64,000 nt of DNA from Pseudanabaena sp. UWO311 (GTDB taxonomy: Bacteria > Cyanobacteriota > Cyanobacteriia > Pseudanabaenales > Pseudanabaenaceae). Positions 51,056-61,700 of this stretch are shown here, piece after piece; within the stretch, counting starts at the first letter, position 1; every line of letters starts with the position of its first letter. The stretch lies in NCBI RefSeq assembly GCF_006937785.1, contig NZ_SJEE01000019.1, forward strand, positions 31,788-95,787, in the 5' to 3' direction. Both the position numbers and the translations under genes were made by a program. The notes under the pieces are model-generated. The model was given only the letters and a program-made list of their open reading frames with translations, did no database searches and was not told the origin of the DNA.

Positions 51056-53035
51056 ATGAATAAGCGATCGCTAATTTTTCCAATTATTCTTGCTAGCTTT
51101 GCATTCTCAACTTCACCTGCGGTGGCTCAATATACAGGGCTAGGTAAAGAGAGCCTCGACCCTGCAATCCTCAAACGCTATGCGCCTACGCCATTACCGC
51201 CAACGGTGACGAGACCAATTGAATCAATCTTGGATGTGCGATCGCCAGGGTTGGGCATGGCGACACCCGATGGGAAGCGGATGTTCTTTACATGGGGAAT
51301 TACGGGAACTGTGCAGGTATGGCGACTGGATGGAGCGCAAAAATTTCCTGTACAGGTGACAGGCGGACAAGATGCTACAACCATTTCAGGCATGACTCCA
51401 GATGGAAAATATTTAATCCTGTCACGCGATCGCCAAGGCGAAGAAAATCCAGGGCTATATTTACAATCGACTAAGGGCGGAGAATTAGAACTAATTCAGC
51501 AGCAAGCAGGTGTGCGAACTTCACTGCAATATGTGGGAAATGACTCTCGCACGATTTATTTTAGTGCTAACGATATCAAACCAGACTCTGTTGTGATCTA
51601 TCGCTATGATTTGCAAACCAAAAAGAAAGTGCAAATTTCTGGTGGTGATGGTATTTGGTGGATTGCTGATGTATATGTAAACCCAAAAACAGGCGATCGC
51701 GAAAAGTTTCTCTTTGCCAAAGCCACAGGTAGCCAATCGCAAGAATATTACGAATACGATGTCAAAACTAGGCAAACCACTCCTCTGATTGGTCAGAATG
51801 AGCAGCAAGAATACAGTATTAGCTACGGCGTAAAAGCTGATGAATACCTCGTATTAACACCAAAATTTAGTGAATTTCGTCGCCTATATTGTTACAAAGA
51901 CAAGAAATTCACACCGATTACTCCAGAGTTAAAAGCGGATGTGTCTAACTTTGAGATTGATGACCAGCGTCAGCGGATTCTCTACTCAATTAATGATGGT
52001 GGTTACACAAGACTTAAGGCGATCGCAGCCGATACCTTCGAGGAAATTAAGTTACCTGATTTTACCAACGCCGATCAAGTTTATACAGGTTCTACAACTC
52101 GAAATGGACGCTTTACAACCATTGGTGTCGAAACTGCCAAAGCGCCTCGCCTTAGCTATGTTTACGATTGGCAAACCCAGAAACTCACCCAATGGGTATT
52201 GCCTAGTACTCCCGAAATCGATACTAGTAAGTTTGCCGCAGCTAAGCTTGAGAAATACACAACAAGAGACGGCGTATCGATTCCGATGTTTGTGTATAGC
52301 TCGCCTCAATGTGAAAACACTGCTCAAAATCCACTCGAAAAGCCATGTCCAGTCATCGTGCATTTTCATGGAGGACCAGAAGCACAGAGTACTCCAGGAT
52401 TTAATCGTTACGCGCAGTTATTCGTGAATGCAGGATTTATATTTGTAGAACCAAATGTGCGCGGTAGCGAAGGATATGGCAAAACTTGGCTCAATGCTGA
52501 CAATGGACGCGATCGCCTGAAAGTAATTACCGACATCGAAGATGCATCGATTTACATCCGCAAAAATTGGCAAATTAACGGAATCACGCCCAAAATCGGT
52601 ATTGTTGGCGGCAGCTATGGCGGCTATTCGGCTCTGATCGGGATGTCCAAATTTGCAGGTAGTTATGATGCAGGTGTATCCATTGTGGGGATTAGCAATC
52701 TAGTTACTTTTTTAAATAACACTGCACCCTATCGTCGCATTCTCCGCATCAGTGAATATGGCGATCCTGTCAAGGATCGTGATGCTCTAATTGAGTTATC
52801 ACCTTTGACCTATAGCGATCGCATCAAAGCTCCTTTACTAATTATCCAAGGTGCTAACGATCCGCGTGTTCCTGTTGGCGAAGCAATCCAAATTCAAAAA
52901 ATTCTAGAGCAGAAAAAAATTCCCTCGCAATTGGTCATTTTCCCCGATGAAGGTCACGGCTCTAGCAAGCGTAGCAACCAAGTTTTGGAAATTGGATACA
53001 CTCTCGACTTCTTTAAAAAGTATCTACAACCATAA
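51056..53035 (+). CDS. Exported S9 family (prolyl-oligopeptidase-like) peptidase
   Basis: This 659-residue protein begins with a signal peptide (about 1-24, ending 'SPAVAQ'). Residues 60-390 form a beta-propeller of TolB/WD-like blades ('ATPDGKRMFFTWG', 'MTPDGKYLILSRDRQ'). The catalytic domain (about 400-659) has the serine in 'IVGGSYGGYSAL' near 522, aspartate in 'IQGANDPRVPVGEA' near 600 and histidine in 'FPDEGHGSS' near 635. The triad is complete. Enzymes of this type trim peptides from the C-terminal side of Pro or other residues, and here they would act in periplasm or outside. It is preceded by a 22-pair hairpin and followed by another. Confidence 0.9.
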   Translation: MNKRSLIFPIILASFAFSTSPAVAQYTGLGKESLDPAILKRYAPTPLPPTVTRPIESILDVRSPGLGMATPDGKRMFFTWGITGTVQVWRLDGAQKFPVQVTGGQDATTISGMTPDGKYLILSRDRQGEENPGLYLQSTKGGELELIQQQAGVRTSLQYVGNDSRTIYFSANDIKPDSVVIYRYDLQTKKKVQISGGDGIWWIADVYVNPKTGDREKFLFAKATGSQSQEYYEYDVKTRQTTPLIGQNEQQEYSISYGVKADEYLVLTPKFSEFRRLYCYKDKKFTPITPELKADVSNFEIDDQRQRILYSINDGGYTRLKAIAADTFEEIKLPDFTNADQVYTGSTTRNGRFTTIGVETAKAPRLSYVYDWQTQKLTQWVLPSTPEIDTSKFAAAKLEKYTTRDGVSIPMFVYSSPQCENTAQNPLEKPCPVIVHFHGGPEAQSTPGFNRYAQLFVNAGFIFVEPNVRGSEGYGKTWLNADNGRDRLKVITDIEDASIYIRKNWQINGITPKIGIVGGSYGGYSALIGMSKFAGSYDAGVSIVGISNLVTFLNNTAPYRRILRISEYGDPVKDRDALIELSPLTYSDRIKAPLLIIQGANDPRVPVGEAIQIQKILEQKKIPSQLVIFPDEGHGSSKRSNQVLEIGYTLDFFKKYLQP

Positions 53036-53042
53036 TTTGGGG

Positions 53043-53081
53043 TTTGTGGGATTGTTCACCTTTGGTGAACAATCCCACAAA
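53043..53081. terminator. 18-pair hairpin after the S9 peptidase gene
   Basis: TTTGTGGGATTGTTCACC-TTT-GGTGAACAATCCCACAAA starts seven bases after the stop codon. Confidence 0.7.
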
Positions 53082-53126
53082 CTATTTAGGATTACTATAA
53101 GTAGCTAAACAAAATTAAATATACAA

Positions 53127-53173
53127 ACCCAAAGCCTATTACGCCCGCTGCGCGAGCGGAATAGGTTTTGGGT
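53127..53173. repeat. Palindromic repeat, family B
   Basis: ACCCAAAGCCTATT, CGCCCGCTGCGCGAGCGG and AATAGGTTTTGGGT form an imperfect hairpin. The left flank resembles those at 3601 and 32221. Confidence 0.7.
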
Positions 53174-53198
53174 CTAAGACACTTATGGCTCAGTAAAA

Positions 53199-53471
53199 TT
53201 GAAGAAAAAGAAGAATTTAGCTTGTATTTTGATTTGCCACAAATCAGACTGTTGGCAAAGTGGTGGCAAAGAAATTTATCAGCGTTTGGAAGAAGAATTA
53301 CGCGATCGCGGCTTAAGTAATCGCGTCCAAATCCAAAAAACTGGATGCCAGAAGCGATGCAAACAAGCACCTAATTTGGTAATCATGCCAAATAAGGCTC
53401 ACCATAGCTATGTTAAGTCGTCACAGGTTGAGAGCTTACTAAATCGATATTTTGGCGATCGCTTCAACTAA
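53199..53471 (+). CDS. Thioredoxin-like [2Fe-2S] ferredoxin-type protein
   Basis: The frame begins with a TTG codon; no in-frame ATG precedes the conserved region, so the start is uncertain. The 90-residue protein has four conserved cysteines, 'ICHKSDCWQSGG' and 'KTGCQKRCKQAPNLVIMPNK', with the spacing of thioredoxin-fold [2Fe-2S] proteins like the small subunit of NuoE or the cyanobacterial (2Fe-2S) DUF1636/NuoE-like group. It is a probable electron carrier or assembly factor. It precedes thrC by 60 bases, but a link is not evident. Confidence 0.78.
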   Translation: MKKKKNLACILICHKSDCWQSGGKEIYQRLEEELRDRGLSNRVQIQKTGCQKRCKQAPNLVIMPNKAHHSYVKSSQVESLLNRYFGDRFN

Positions 53472-53533
53472 AGGTTAAACAGGGGCTAAACTAGGTTTAA
53501 TAAATTATAAATTTTTGTAGACACTAAGAAAGC

Positions 53534-54634
53534 GTGATTGATACTCGTCTCGATCTTTACCCTGCCTCTACAGTTCCTCATGGTTGGCCCGGACTGATAT
53601 GTCGCTATGCGGATTATTTGCCAGTTACAGACCAGACCCCGATCGTAACTTTGCATGAAGGCAATACTCCCCTAATTCCTGCGATCGCTCTGAGCCAGAG
53701 GCTCGGACGCAATATCAAAGTCTTACTCAAATATGACGGGCTTAACCCTACTGGCAGCTTTAAAGATCGTGGCATGACCATGGCGATTTCTAAAGCCAAA
53801 GAGGCGGGCTCGGCGGCAGTAATTTGTGCCAGTACAGGTAATACATCGGCGGCGGCGGCAGCCTACGCTAAGCGTGGTGGTCTAAAAGCATTTGTATTAA
53901 TTCCTGACGGCAAAATTGCCCTTGGTAAATTGAGTCAAGCATTAATTTATGGGGCGGAAGTAATTGCGATCGATGGAAACTTTGATCAAGCCTTAGAAAT
54001 CGTGCGGGAAATGTCTGAGAAATTCCCGATTACCCTAGTTAATTCTGTCAATCCTTATCGTCTAGAGGGGCAAAAAACGGCTGCCTTTGAACTGGTGGAA
54101 GCGATCGGTGACGCTCCTGATTGGCTCTGTATTCCCATGGGAAATGCAGGAAATATCACCGCCTATTGGATGGGATTTTCGCAGTACCATGCATTAGGGA
54201 AGTCTACGAAGCTGCCTCGCATGATGGGTTTTCAAGCGGCTGGTTCCGCACCATTAGTAACGGGCAAAATTTTTGATCAGCCCGAAACGATCGCTACTGC
54301 GATCAGAATTGGTAATCCTGCCAACTGGGCAAAGGCTCTCAGGGTAAGAGAAGAAAGCGATGGGGCTTTTAATAGTGTCACTGATGTCGAGATTTTGTCA
54401 GCCTATAAGTTCTTAGCAGGTGAAGAGGGTGTATTCTGTGAGCCTGCAAGTGCGGCTTCGGTGGCTGGGTTGCTGAAAGTCAGCGATCAAATTCCTTCAG
54501 GAGCAACGATAGTCTGTGTCTTAACTGGTAATGGCATTAAAGATCCTGACACTGCGATCGCCTGTGCCGAATCTAAATTACACAAAGGCATAGCGCCAGA
54601 TATTACGAGTGTTGCAAAAGTAATGGGCTTTTAA
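53534..54634 (+). CDS. thrC: Threonine synthase
   Basis: This 366-residue protein from a GTG start has the PLP lysine in '[20 protein letters not shown]' near residue 75, '[20 protein letters not shown]' (the phosphate-binding loop) near 110, and '[14 protein letters not shown]' near 310. It converts O-phosphohomoserine to threonine. The shorter, plain type I architecture is usual for cyanobacteria. A rho-independent terminator directly follows the stop codon. Confidence 0.93.
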   Translation: MIDTRLDLYPASTVPHGWPGLICRYADYLPVTDQTPIVTLHEGNTPLIPAIALSQRLGRNIKVLLKYDGLNPTGSFKDRGMTMAISKAKEAGSAAVICASTGNTSAAAAAYAKRGGLKAFVLIPDGKIALGKLSQALIYGAEVIAIDGNFDQALEIVREMSEKFPITLVNSVNPYRLEGQKTAAFELVEAIGDAPDWLCIPMGNAGNITAYWMGFSQYHALGKSTKLPRMMGFQAAGSAPLVTGKIFDQPETIATAIRIGNPANWAKALRVREESDGAFNSVTDVEILSAYKFLAGEEGVFCEPASAASVAGLLKVSDQIPSGATIVCVLTGNGIKDPDTAIACAESKLHKGIAPDITSVAKVMGF

Positions 54635-54666
54635 AAAAAGAACCTCCCGTAGGGAGGTTCTTTTTA
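54633..54666. terminator. Bidirectional terminator of thrC
   Basis: AAAAAAAGAACCTCCC-GTA-GGGAGGTTCTTTTT lies between convergent genes and overlaps both ends. Confidence 0.88.
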
Positions 54667-55281
54667 TTGCAATATTTTGAGTACTGCTGACATATCACCA
54701 TTTAGGATTGCGGTTACGTTGAGCCTTAATCCCTCAAATTCGCGACTATGCATAATTCCTGCGGCATCGGGAGTTAACTCCACATATTGACAATTTTCTA
54801 AAATAAACCAATCAATTTGTTGATCCAATGTTCGCCAAACAATGTATTCCTTTACCCCATTACGTTCATAGGAACGTTTTTTAGCGTGTAAATCATAGGA
54901 AACAGTACTCGCGGCAATTTCGACAATTAATTCAGGTGAACCTGTAATATAGCCATCTTCATCGACTTGAGCATTACCGCCTAGCCGAAATAGAACTGCA
55001 TCTGGTTGCGGTTCATTATCAGCATCAAGCCGAACTGTCGGCACTATACCAACTTTTAATCCAGTCATCATTGCTTGGTATGCAATCAACCAACCAATGA
55101 TTCGATCATGTGGTTCTGCATGGGGAGTAAAACGTAGGGGAGATGCCACGTAAACAAGTCCTTCGATTAGTTCTGCTTTTTTGATGTTTGAGGCTGTATA
55201 GCGGCGCTCAAATTCAACACGATTCAAACGATCGCCGTTTTCGAGAATAGTTAATGTTGCCGCAGAATTAGCAATAACCAT
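54664..55281 (-). CDS. Uma2 family (DUF820) endonuclease-like protein
   Basis: This 205-residue protein shows 'KKAELIEGLVYVASPLRFTP', 'VRLDADNEPQPDAVLFRLGG', 'SPELIVEIAASTVSYDLHAK' and 'YERNGVKEYIVWRTLDQQID'. This is the PD-(D/E)XK-type catalytic pattern (Asp, then Glu, then Lys) of the Uma2 family. Such genes are highly multiplied in cyanobacteria and often near mobile elements, and few have a known target. It lies five bases upstream of nothing in particular on its own strand and 5 bases downstream of hisD, which reads the same way, so it may be co-transcribed with hisD. Confidence 0.87.
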   Translation of the reverse strand: MVIANSAATLTILENGDRLNRVEFERRYTASNIKKAELIEGLVYVASPLRFTPHAEPHDRIIGWLIAYQAMMTGLKVGIVPTVRLDADNEPQPDAVLFRLGGNAQVDEDGYITGSPELIVEIAASTVSYDLHAKKRSYERNGVKEYIVWRTLDQQIDWFILENCQYVELTPDAAGIMHSREFEGLRLNVTAILNGDMSAVLKILQ

Positions 55282-55286
55282 AGTTA

Positions 55287-56585
55287 CTAAAGATCTTGTA
55301 GGCGTAATCTTACCGAATCACCGTGGGATGGTAAGCCTTCAGCTTCGGTGAGTAGGGCGATCGCACCCGATACTTCCTTTAAGGCTTCAGGACTGTACTG
55401 AATCAAACTAGAATGCTTGAGGAAAGTCTCGACCCCCAGTGCCGATGAATAACGCGCACCACCACAGGTTGGTAAAGTATGATTTGGTCCCGCTAGATAG
55501 TCACCCACGGCCTCAGGTGTAGCATGTCCGATGAAAATTGCTCCCGCGTGACGGATTTGATCAACTAGCTGCCAAGGCTCTTCAACTTCGAGTTCTAGAT
55601 GTTCGGGCGCAAATTGATTGGATAGCTCAGCGGCAGTTTTGAGACTATCGACGACAACGATTAAGCCATAATGAGCGATTGCCTTCTCTGTCATCAAGCG
55701 ACGCGGATGACTTTCTAACATGCGATTCACTTCTTCGCTAACACGATTAGCAAGGCGGGAATCATTGGTAATTAGGATCGAAGCTGCCATCTGGTCATGC
55801 TCGGCTTGGGCTAGCATATCAGCAGCTACATAAGTAGGATTAGCACTAGCATCAGCAATGATCAAAACTTCAGAAGGTCCTGCGATCGAGTCGATCCCCA
55901 CCCTGCCAAATACCTGTTTCTTGGCAAGAGTGACATAGATATTCCCTGGCCCAGTGATCATATCGACTTTGGGGATGGTCTCAGTCCCATAAGCCAAAGC
56001 CGCGATCGCCTGCGCTCCACCCACGCGATAAATCTCTTCGACACCCGCCACCTGAGCTGCCACTAAAATAGCAGGATTGATCGTGCGTTCCTGCCCTGGT
56101 GGTGTAACCATCACAATCTTTTTCACCCCTGCTACTCTTGCAGGAACGGCATTCATCAAAACAGTACTTGGATAGGCTGCTTTTCCCCCAGGAATATAAA
56201 TACCAGCCGAGTCAACAGGTGTATAGCGCTTGCCCAACACTACGTCTTTATCGCCAAAGTGCACCCAGCTTTGTGGTACACGCATTTTGTGAAATTCTTC
56301 GATACGCTGATGCGCTAATTCGATTGCTTTCAGCAACCCGCCTTTGACTTGCTGATAAGCAGCATCAAGTTCTGATCCACTTACACGCAGTTCAGCCGCC
56401 GTAAAGTCTTGTCCGTCAAACTCTGAGGTGTAATGCAAAAGGGCGCTATCGCCTTTGCGCCTGATCGTTTGAATGATTTCTGTGACGGTGGCTTCTTTAT
56501 GGATCATCTGATCGTCATAGATGCGATCGCAAATCCGCTTAATTTCGGATTCTGCTTCAGTTCTCTGGGTGACAATTCGTAGCAT
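55287..56585 (-). CDS. hisD: Histidinol dehydrogenase
   Basis: This 432-residue protein has 'GIYIPGGKAAYPSTVLMNAV', 'ITGPGNIYVTLAKKQVFG', 'IAGPSEVLIIADASANPTYV', 'LAQAEHDQMAASILIT' and 'EHLELEVEEPWQLV', which together define HisD, including the zinc ligands around 'AEHDQ' and 'HTLPT'. It oxidises histidinol twice to histidine in the last step of the pathway. The Uma2 gene follows by five bases on the same strand. A class I aminotransferase gene is divergent from it. Confidence 0.95.
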   Translation of the reverse strand: MLRIVTQRTEAESEIKRICDRIYDDQMIHKEATVTEIIQTIRRKGDSALLHYTSEFDGQDFTAAELRVSGSELDAAYQQVKGGLLKAIELAHQRIEEFHKMRVPQSWVHFGDKDVVLGKRYTPVDSAGIYIPGGKAAYPSTVLMNAVPARVAGVKKIVMVTPPGQERTINPAILVAAQVAGVEEIYRVGGAQAIAALAYGTETIPKVDMITGPGNIYVTLAKKQVFGRVGIDSIAGPSEVLIIADASANPTYVAADMLAQAEHDQMAASILITNDSRLANRVSEEVNRMLESHPRRLMTEKAIAHYGLIVVVDSLKTAAELSNQFAPEHLELEVEEPWQLVDQIRHAGAIFIGHATPEAVGDYLAGPNHTLPTCGGARYSSALGVETFLKHSSLIQYSPEALKEVSGAIALLTEAEGLPSHGDSVRLRLQDL

Positions 56586-56697
56586 AGATTGTGACGTAAG
56601 AAGCGATGATTAATCCTAGCTTAACCTGTATTCCTGTAAGTTGTGGGGATAAGGAGCGTAAATTAATAATGAATTCAAATCAACTAATATAAAATCT

Positions 56698-57780
56698 ATG
56701 CAAGTAACTGATCGCGCACGTCCAACACATGGGGGAAATCGTCTATGGGCGGCGAGTCTTGCTGGTATTGGGCAGGAGCAAATTTTAGATTTTTCGGCAA
56801 GTATTAATCCTCTTGGCCCCCCTCAATCTGCGATCGAGGCGATTCAATCTCACTTAACTGAGCTAAATCATTATCCTGATCCCGAATACACATTACTCAG
56901 GCAAGCTTTAGGAAAGTTTCACCAGTTATCGCCAGAATGGATTTTGGCAGGTAATGGGGTTGCCGAGTTATTAACATGGGTGGGACGAGATCTTTCGCAA
57001 CTGTCGGCAACAGTTCTATTTACGCCAGCTTTCACTGACTATTATCGCGCTCTCAAAACTTTTGATTGTCAAGTAGAAAAGCATCCATTTCTACTTGACA
57101 ATCAGGATTTAAAGTTGAAGATAGAATCCCCCCAAATTATCAATTCTCATACAAAAGGAATATTAATCAATAATCCCCATAATCCTACAGGTTATCTATT
57201 TTCTAGGGATAGTCTTTTGCCTTATCTAGAACAATTTGCCCTAGTTGTAATTGATGAAGCATTTATGGACTTTCTATCACCAGAGCAGCAGCAAAGTTTA
57301 ATTGATTTAGTCCCATTACATCCTAATTTAGTGATTTTACGATCGCTGACTAAATTTTATAGCTTGCCAGGTTTACGACTTGGCTATGCGATCGCCCATC
57401 CTGATCGTTTACAGCGTTGGCAAGCATGGCGCGATCCTTGGTGTGTAAATGCTTTGGCAGTAGCAGCAGGAATTGCGGTACTTGAAGATCAGGAATTTCA
57501 ACAACAAACTTGGACTTGGCTTGCGGAAGCAAGATCGCAACTATTTACAGGTTTATCGCAAATAACTGGTTTAAATCCCTTGCCAAATGTTGCCAATTAT
57601 CTATTAGTGAAAACTGAAGTTGCGGGTTCTCTTTTGCAAAAGGAACTATTGCAAGATGACAAGATCCTCATTCGCGACTGTTTGAGTTTTCCTGAATTAG
57701 GCGATCGCTATTTTCGTGTGGCAGTGCGTTTGGAACATGAAAATCAAAAGTTAATCAATGCTCTGTCAAAACTAAGTTAG
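56698..57780 (+). CDS. Class I PLP aminotransferase, CobD/HisC-like
   Basis: This 360-residue protein opens 'RPTHGGNRLWAASLAGIG' followed by 'ILDFSASINPLGPPQSAIEA', the wording typical of CobD-type threonine-phosphate decarboxylases, and has the PLP lysine in 'ILRSLTKFYSLPGLRLGY' near residue 220. The fold is shared with histidinol-phosphate aminotransferase, and the neighbour hisD makes HisC possible. The 'HGGN' start favours CobD, which supplies aminopropanol phosphate for cobalamin. I leave the symbol open. Genes for neither pathway flank it apart from hisD, which is divergent. Confidence 0.82.
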   Translation: MQVTDRARPTHGGNRLWAASLAGIGQEQILDFSASINPLGPPQSAIEAIQSHLTELNHYPDPEYTLLRQALGKFHQLSPEWILAGNGVAELLTWVGRDLSQLSATVLFTPAFTDYYRALKTFDCQVEKHPFLLDNQDLKLKIESPQIINSHTKGILINNPHNPTGYLFSRDSLLPYLEQFALVVIDEAFMDFLSPEQQQSLIDLVPLHPNLVILRSLTKFYSLPGLRLGYAIAHPDRLQRWQAWRDPWCVNALAVAAGIAVLEDQEFQQQTWTWLAEARSQLFTGLSQITGLNPLPNVANYLLVKTEVAGSLLQKELLQDDKILIRDCLSFPELGDRYFRVAVRLEHENQKLINALSKLS

Positions 57781-57913
57781 TGTGATGCGCCGCTTACGTC
57801 TATCTGCACATAATGCAAAACTGAATTTTGGATCAGTAGTGTTTTCACTACCGCCAGAGACCATAGCGACAAGGGCATAATCATAAATAGAAATGTCTAA
57901 AGGAGAAAAGTAA

Positions 57914-58603
57914 ATGTTTTTTCACCCATCCTATTTGATCCTGATCCCAGGGATGATCTTGATGTTTTGGGCGCAGCAGCGAGTCAAAGCAACTTACGAA
58001 AAATATGCAGACATGCGATCAAGCCTTGGAATGACAGGTGCACAGGTTGCTCAAACCATCCTGCAACGCATGGGTATTTATGATGTGACTGTAGAGCAAG
58101 TGGCAGGAGAACTGACTGATCACTACGATCCTTCTGCGAAGGCAGTGCGCTTATCAGAATCAGTCTATGCATCATCATCACTAGCTGCTGCCGCGATCGC
58201 AGCTCATGAATGTGGTCACGTTTTGCAAGATGTACGCGGTTATCAATTTATGAATATCCGCGCATCTCTTGTGCCAGTGGCAAATATCGGAGCAAACTTT
58301 GGACCCTTGATGGTGATGGCAGGACTATTTCTGACTTCGCTAGGCAGTTTGAGTGTTGCTTTTATCAATATTGGCATTGCTTTATTTGCTGCCGCAATCC
58401 TATTTCACATTGTTACTTTGCCCGTTGAGTTTGATGCTTCTAGCCGTGCTTTGAAGCTAATTGATGAGCTAGGCATTCTCCAAGGTAGTGAAAATATCGG
58501 TGCTCGGAAGGTGCTTAACGCCGCTGCATGGACATATGTGGCGACTGCAATTTATGCTGCACTTCAACTTGTTCAGTTATTGTTAATGCGAGGCGATCGC
58601 TAA
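57914..58603 (+). CDS. Membrane zinc metallopeptidase, YugP-like
   Basis: This 229-residue protein has an N-terminal membrane segment (about 1-22), the zinc motif HEXXH as 'AAHECGHVLQD' near residue 97, and further membrane segments (about 118-165 and 205-222). 'VRLSESVYASSSLAAAAIAA' precedes the motif as in the Zn-dependent membrane protease YugP group. The ribosome site AAAGGAG lies 11 bases before the start codon. The function is not established for cyanobacteria, but a role in membrane protein quality control is usual for the class. Confidence 0.88.
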   Translation: MFFHPSYLILIPGMILMFWAQQRVKATYEKYADMRSSLGMTGAQVAQTILQRMGIYDVTVEQVAGELTDHYDPSAKAVRLSESVYASSSLAAAAIAAHECGHVLQDVRGYQFMNIRASLVPVANIGANFGPLMVMAGLFLTSLGSLSVAFINIGIALFAAAILFHIVTLPVEFDASSRALKLIDELGILQGSENIGARKVLNAAAWTYVATAIYAALQLVQLLLMRGDR

Positions 58604-58620
58604 TTGCTGTCATCCCAATT

Positions 58621-58645
58621 CTCAAAATGGCAACGCCATTTTGAG
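58621..58645. repeat. 11-pair hairpin
   Basis: CTCAAAATGGC-AAC-GCCATTTTGAG, 18 bases after the metallopeptidase stop. Confidence 0.65.
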
Positions 58646-58733
58646 ATCCCAAAAAGATTACTGGGTTGGTTTTTTAATTATTACTGTTAACTGATTGCTA
58701 TAGCAATGAAAGTTTTGCTTAGGACATAAAACC

Positions 58734-58773
58734 CAAATAAATGAAGGCGGCGCTTCGCGCCGCTTTATTGATT
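58734..58773. repeat. Degenerate family A hairpin before sbcC
   Basis: AAATAAATGAAGGCGGCGC-TTC-GCGCCGCTTTATTGATTT is mismatched in the outer arm. It is preceded by AGGACATAAAACCCAA, which also follows the 24009 copy in inverted form. Confidence 0.65.
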
Positions 58774-58795
58774 TAACATAATTCACCCAAACATC

Positions 58796-61700
58796 ATGCG
58801 TCCCATAGAATTAACTGTCGAAGGATTTACTAGTTTTCGCACTCGTCAAACGTTAGATTTTTCTAGCCTTGATTTGTTTGCGATTACGGGCGCTACGGGG
58901 GCGGGGAAAACTTCGCTATTGGATGCAATTACTTTTGCACTCTATGACAAGGTAGCTCAAAAGCCCAATTCATCGAGAGAATTAGTTAGCCAAGGTGCAA
59001 CACAATTAAAAGTAGAATTTCGGTTTGTGATGCGGCAGACTGAATATAGAGTGGTGCGAACATGGCGCAATCGAGGCAAAACTGATATAAAGAACTTTCT
59101 GCTAGATGAATTAGTAGGAGAAGAATGGGAAAGATGTGCCACGCAAAAGGTGGAAGAAATCATTGGCATGGATTTCGAGACCTTTACCCGTGTAATCATT
59201 TTGCCGCAAGGACAGTTTGATGAATTCCTCAAAGGTGAAGCTGGCAAACGTCGCGAGATTTTGCGGCAATTGGCAGGATTTCAAATATTCGAGCTAATGA
59301 GAAAGGAAGCAAGCGATCGCACTAGTCGTTTTAAAGCTGAGCGAGAAGGTTTAGATAAAGTCCTTGAAGGGATGCAAGCGCCAACTATTGAAGAGGTGAA
59401 TGCTCAACAAACAGAATTAGAAAATCTTGAAGTTGCAATTCCTGAATTGGATATCAAATCGAAAAATAGCCGCAAGCTATTAGAAGCCGAAGAAAGATTG
59501 TTTGCTCAAATTCAGCAATATAGCCAACTTTCAGTAAAATTAGAGCAGCTTCAGCAAGATGCGCCAAAGATCCAAGCCTTAGAAGTTCAATTTCGTAATG
59601 CTCAGTTAGCTAACTCGATTGTAGGAACTTGGACAATTTTGCAAACTACTCGCAAGCGCGTAGAAAATGCGATCGCCGATCTGACAAGGGCAAATAAACA
59701 GTTAGAAATAGCTAAGTTTGATCTTGAAAAGCAACAACAAATTTTGGAACAATCTCGCACCGACCAAATTGAAGCTCAAAGCCATATAGAATCTCAAGAG
59801 CGTAGCCTTGCTCTAGCGGAAGCTCTGCATACGCAACAACAGCAATGCGTTGCCGAGCTAGAACGTGCTAACAAGAATACTCTAGAGCGATCGCAGCAGC
59901 TTGAAAAAGCAACAAAAGCAACAAAACAAGCTGAACTAGAATTGCAAAATGCAACTCAGCAATTACAAAAAATTGCAACTGCGATCGCTAATTCCCATAA
60001 CGATCCTCAGCGTCTCGAAAGTCTGCGCCAAGTTGCCGAGCCGCTTGCTCAACAGCAAATGTTGCAAGATGGGCTTGTGAAGCTAAAGCAAAAATCTACA
60101 CAATTACAAACGGAAAGCAGTAACCTCACACTGCAATTAGACAAATCTAAACAAGTGATCGCGAAGGCAGGAAATGAATTTCAAATCGCAAGTATCACCC
60201 TAAATAATGCAGAAGATTCAAATTTACAAGCCTTACAAAGTAGCCATGTTAATGCTTTGCGTGCTGAGCTTCATGATGGTGACAACTGCCCAGTTTGCAA
60301 TAATCTTTATGTTATAGGGGGATTGCCAGAGCTTCTCAAAATAGAACTAATCGATACAGATACTCTCAAGAAACAGCGCGATGCCAACGAGAGACAGTTA
60401 GCAAAACTGCGTGAAGACAAGGCAAAACTTGAGGCGAATTTAGAGTCTTCGCAGATTCAATTGCAAACCCAAACTCAGGAAATTACAGAATTAGAAACAG
60501 AGGTGGCAAAGTTCCAAGAACAGATCGATCACATTCTCCAAACTGAATGGACAGCCGCAGAGATTCTTCGCGATCGCCAAGAATTAGAGAGACAAGAATT
60601 AGCCTATCAAAAACTGATTAACGAGCAAAAAGAAATTGCGATCGCTTGTCAAAATACTGAAAGCAAGCTAAACCTTAATCAAGAAAACCTACAATTAGCC
60701 CAAACAGAATTTCAAAAAGCCGAACAAGAGAAAGTCCTCCGTCAATCCCAGCTACAAGAAGTATCACAACGTTTGCAAGAAATTACCGCAGGCAAAAGTT
60801 ATGAATCATTGCGTCAAAGTATCTTGCAAGCAAAATCTGAACTAAGCGATCGCCTCCAATCTATCGAAAAATCCTACCAAAAAGCTCGTGAAACCTTTGT
60901 GAAACGAGAAGAAGCTGCCACAAAAGCTCAAGATAATCATAATATCGCAATTGCTGAATGCACTCAACAAGAGACAAACTGGCTCAATGAACTACAATCT
61001 ATCAACTTTACTGAATCAGAATTTCTGACTGCTCAAACTACGCGATCGCAAATGGAGTCATGGCAAAAAGAAATCGACACCTATCAGCGCCAAGAACAGG
61101 ACTTAACTACTCGTCGGCAAATGTTTGCGGAGGCGATCGCAGATCAACATACTGATGAAATTGCGATCGCAAATCTTCGCGCAGATTTACAACAAACAGA
61201 ACAGGAGCTCCAACTAGCTAGTGAAACCCGTGCTTCGATCAAGGCATGGCTAGAACAAGCACAGCAAAGGCGACAGGAATCACAAGATTTAGAAGAACGT
61301 AAAGTTACTTTACAGGCTCAAGAGCAAACTTACCACACACTCTCCCAAGATCTGCAATCCAACAAGTTCCAAGAATATATCCTTGATAGTCTGCAACAAG
61401 AACTTGCTAACCGTGCCTCAGTTCTATTGCAACAGCTTTCTGAAGATCGTTATATTCTTCAAATCGAAAGTGGTGACTATTGGGTGTCTGACAACTGGAA
61501 CGGAGGCGAGAAACGGCGTATTCGCACTCTCTCAGGTGGCGAAACCTTTGCTGCTTCGCTCTCAATGGCACTAGCTTTATCAGAAAAATTGTCAATGGGA
61601 ATAGAGCTAGGCAGTCTCTTCTTAGATGAAGGCTTTGGCACACTCGATAGCGAAACACTTGAATCTGTCACCCAAATCCTCGAATCCTTGCGCCAACAGG

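Noticed and set aside
51939..52427. Alternative frame of 162 codons inside the S9 peptidase gene
   Set aside because: The peptidase frame is intact on both sides and carries the catalytic domain; the alternative has no start signal.
57072..57105. Inverted repeat TCAAGTAGAAA...TTTCTACTTGA
   Set aside because: It lies inside the aminotransferase coding sequence in a variable loop and is probably chance.
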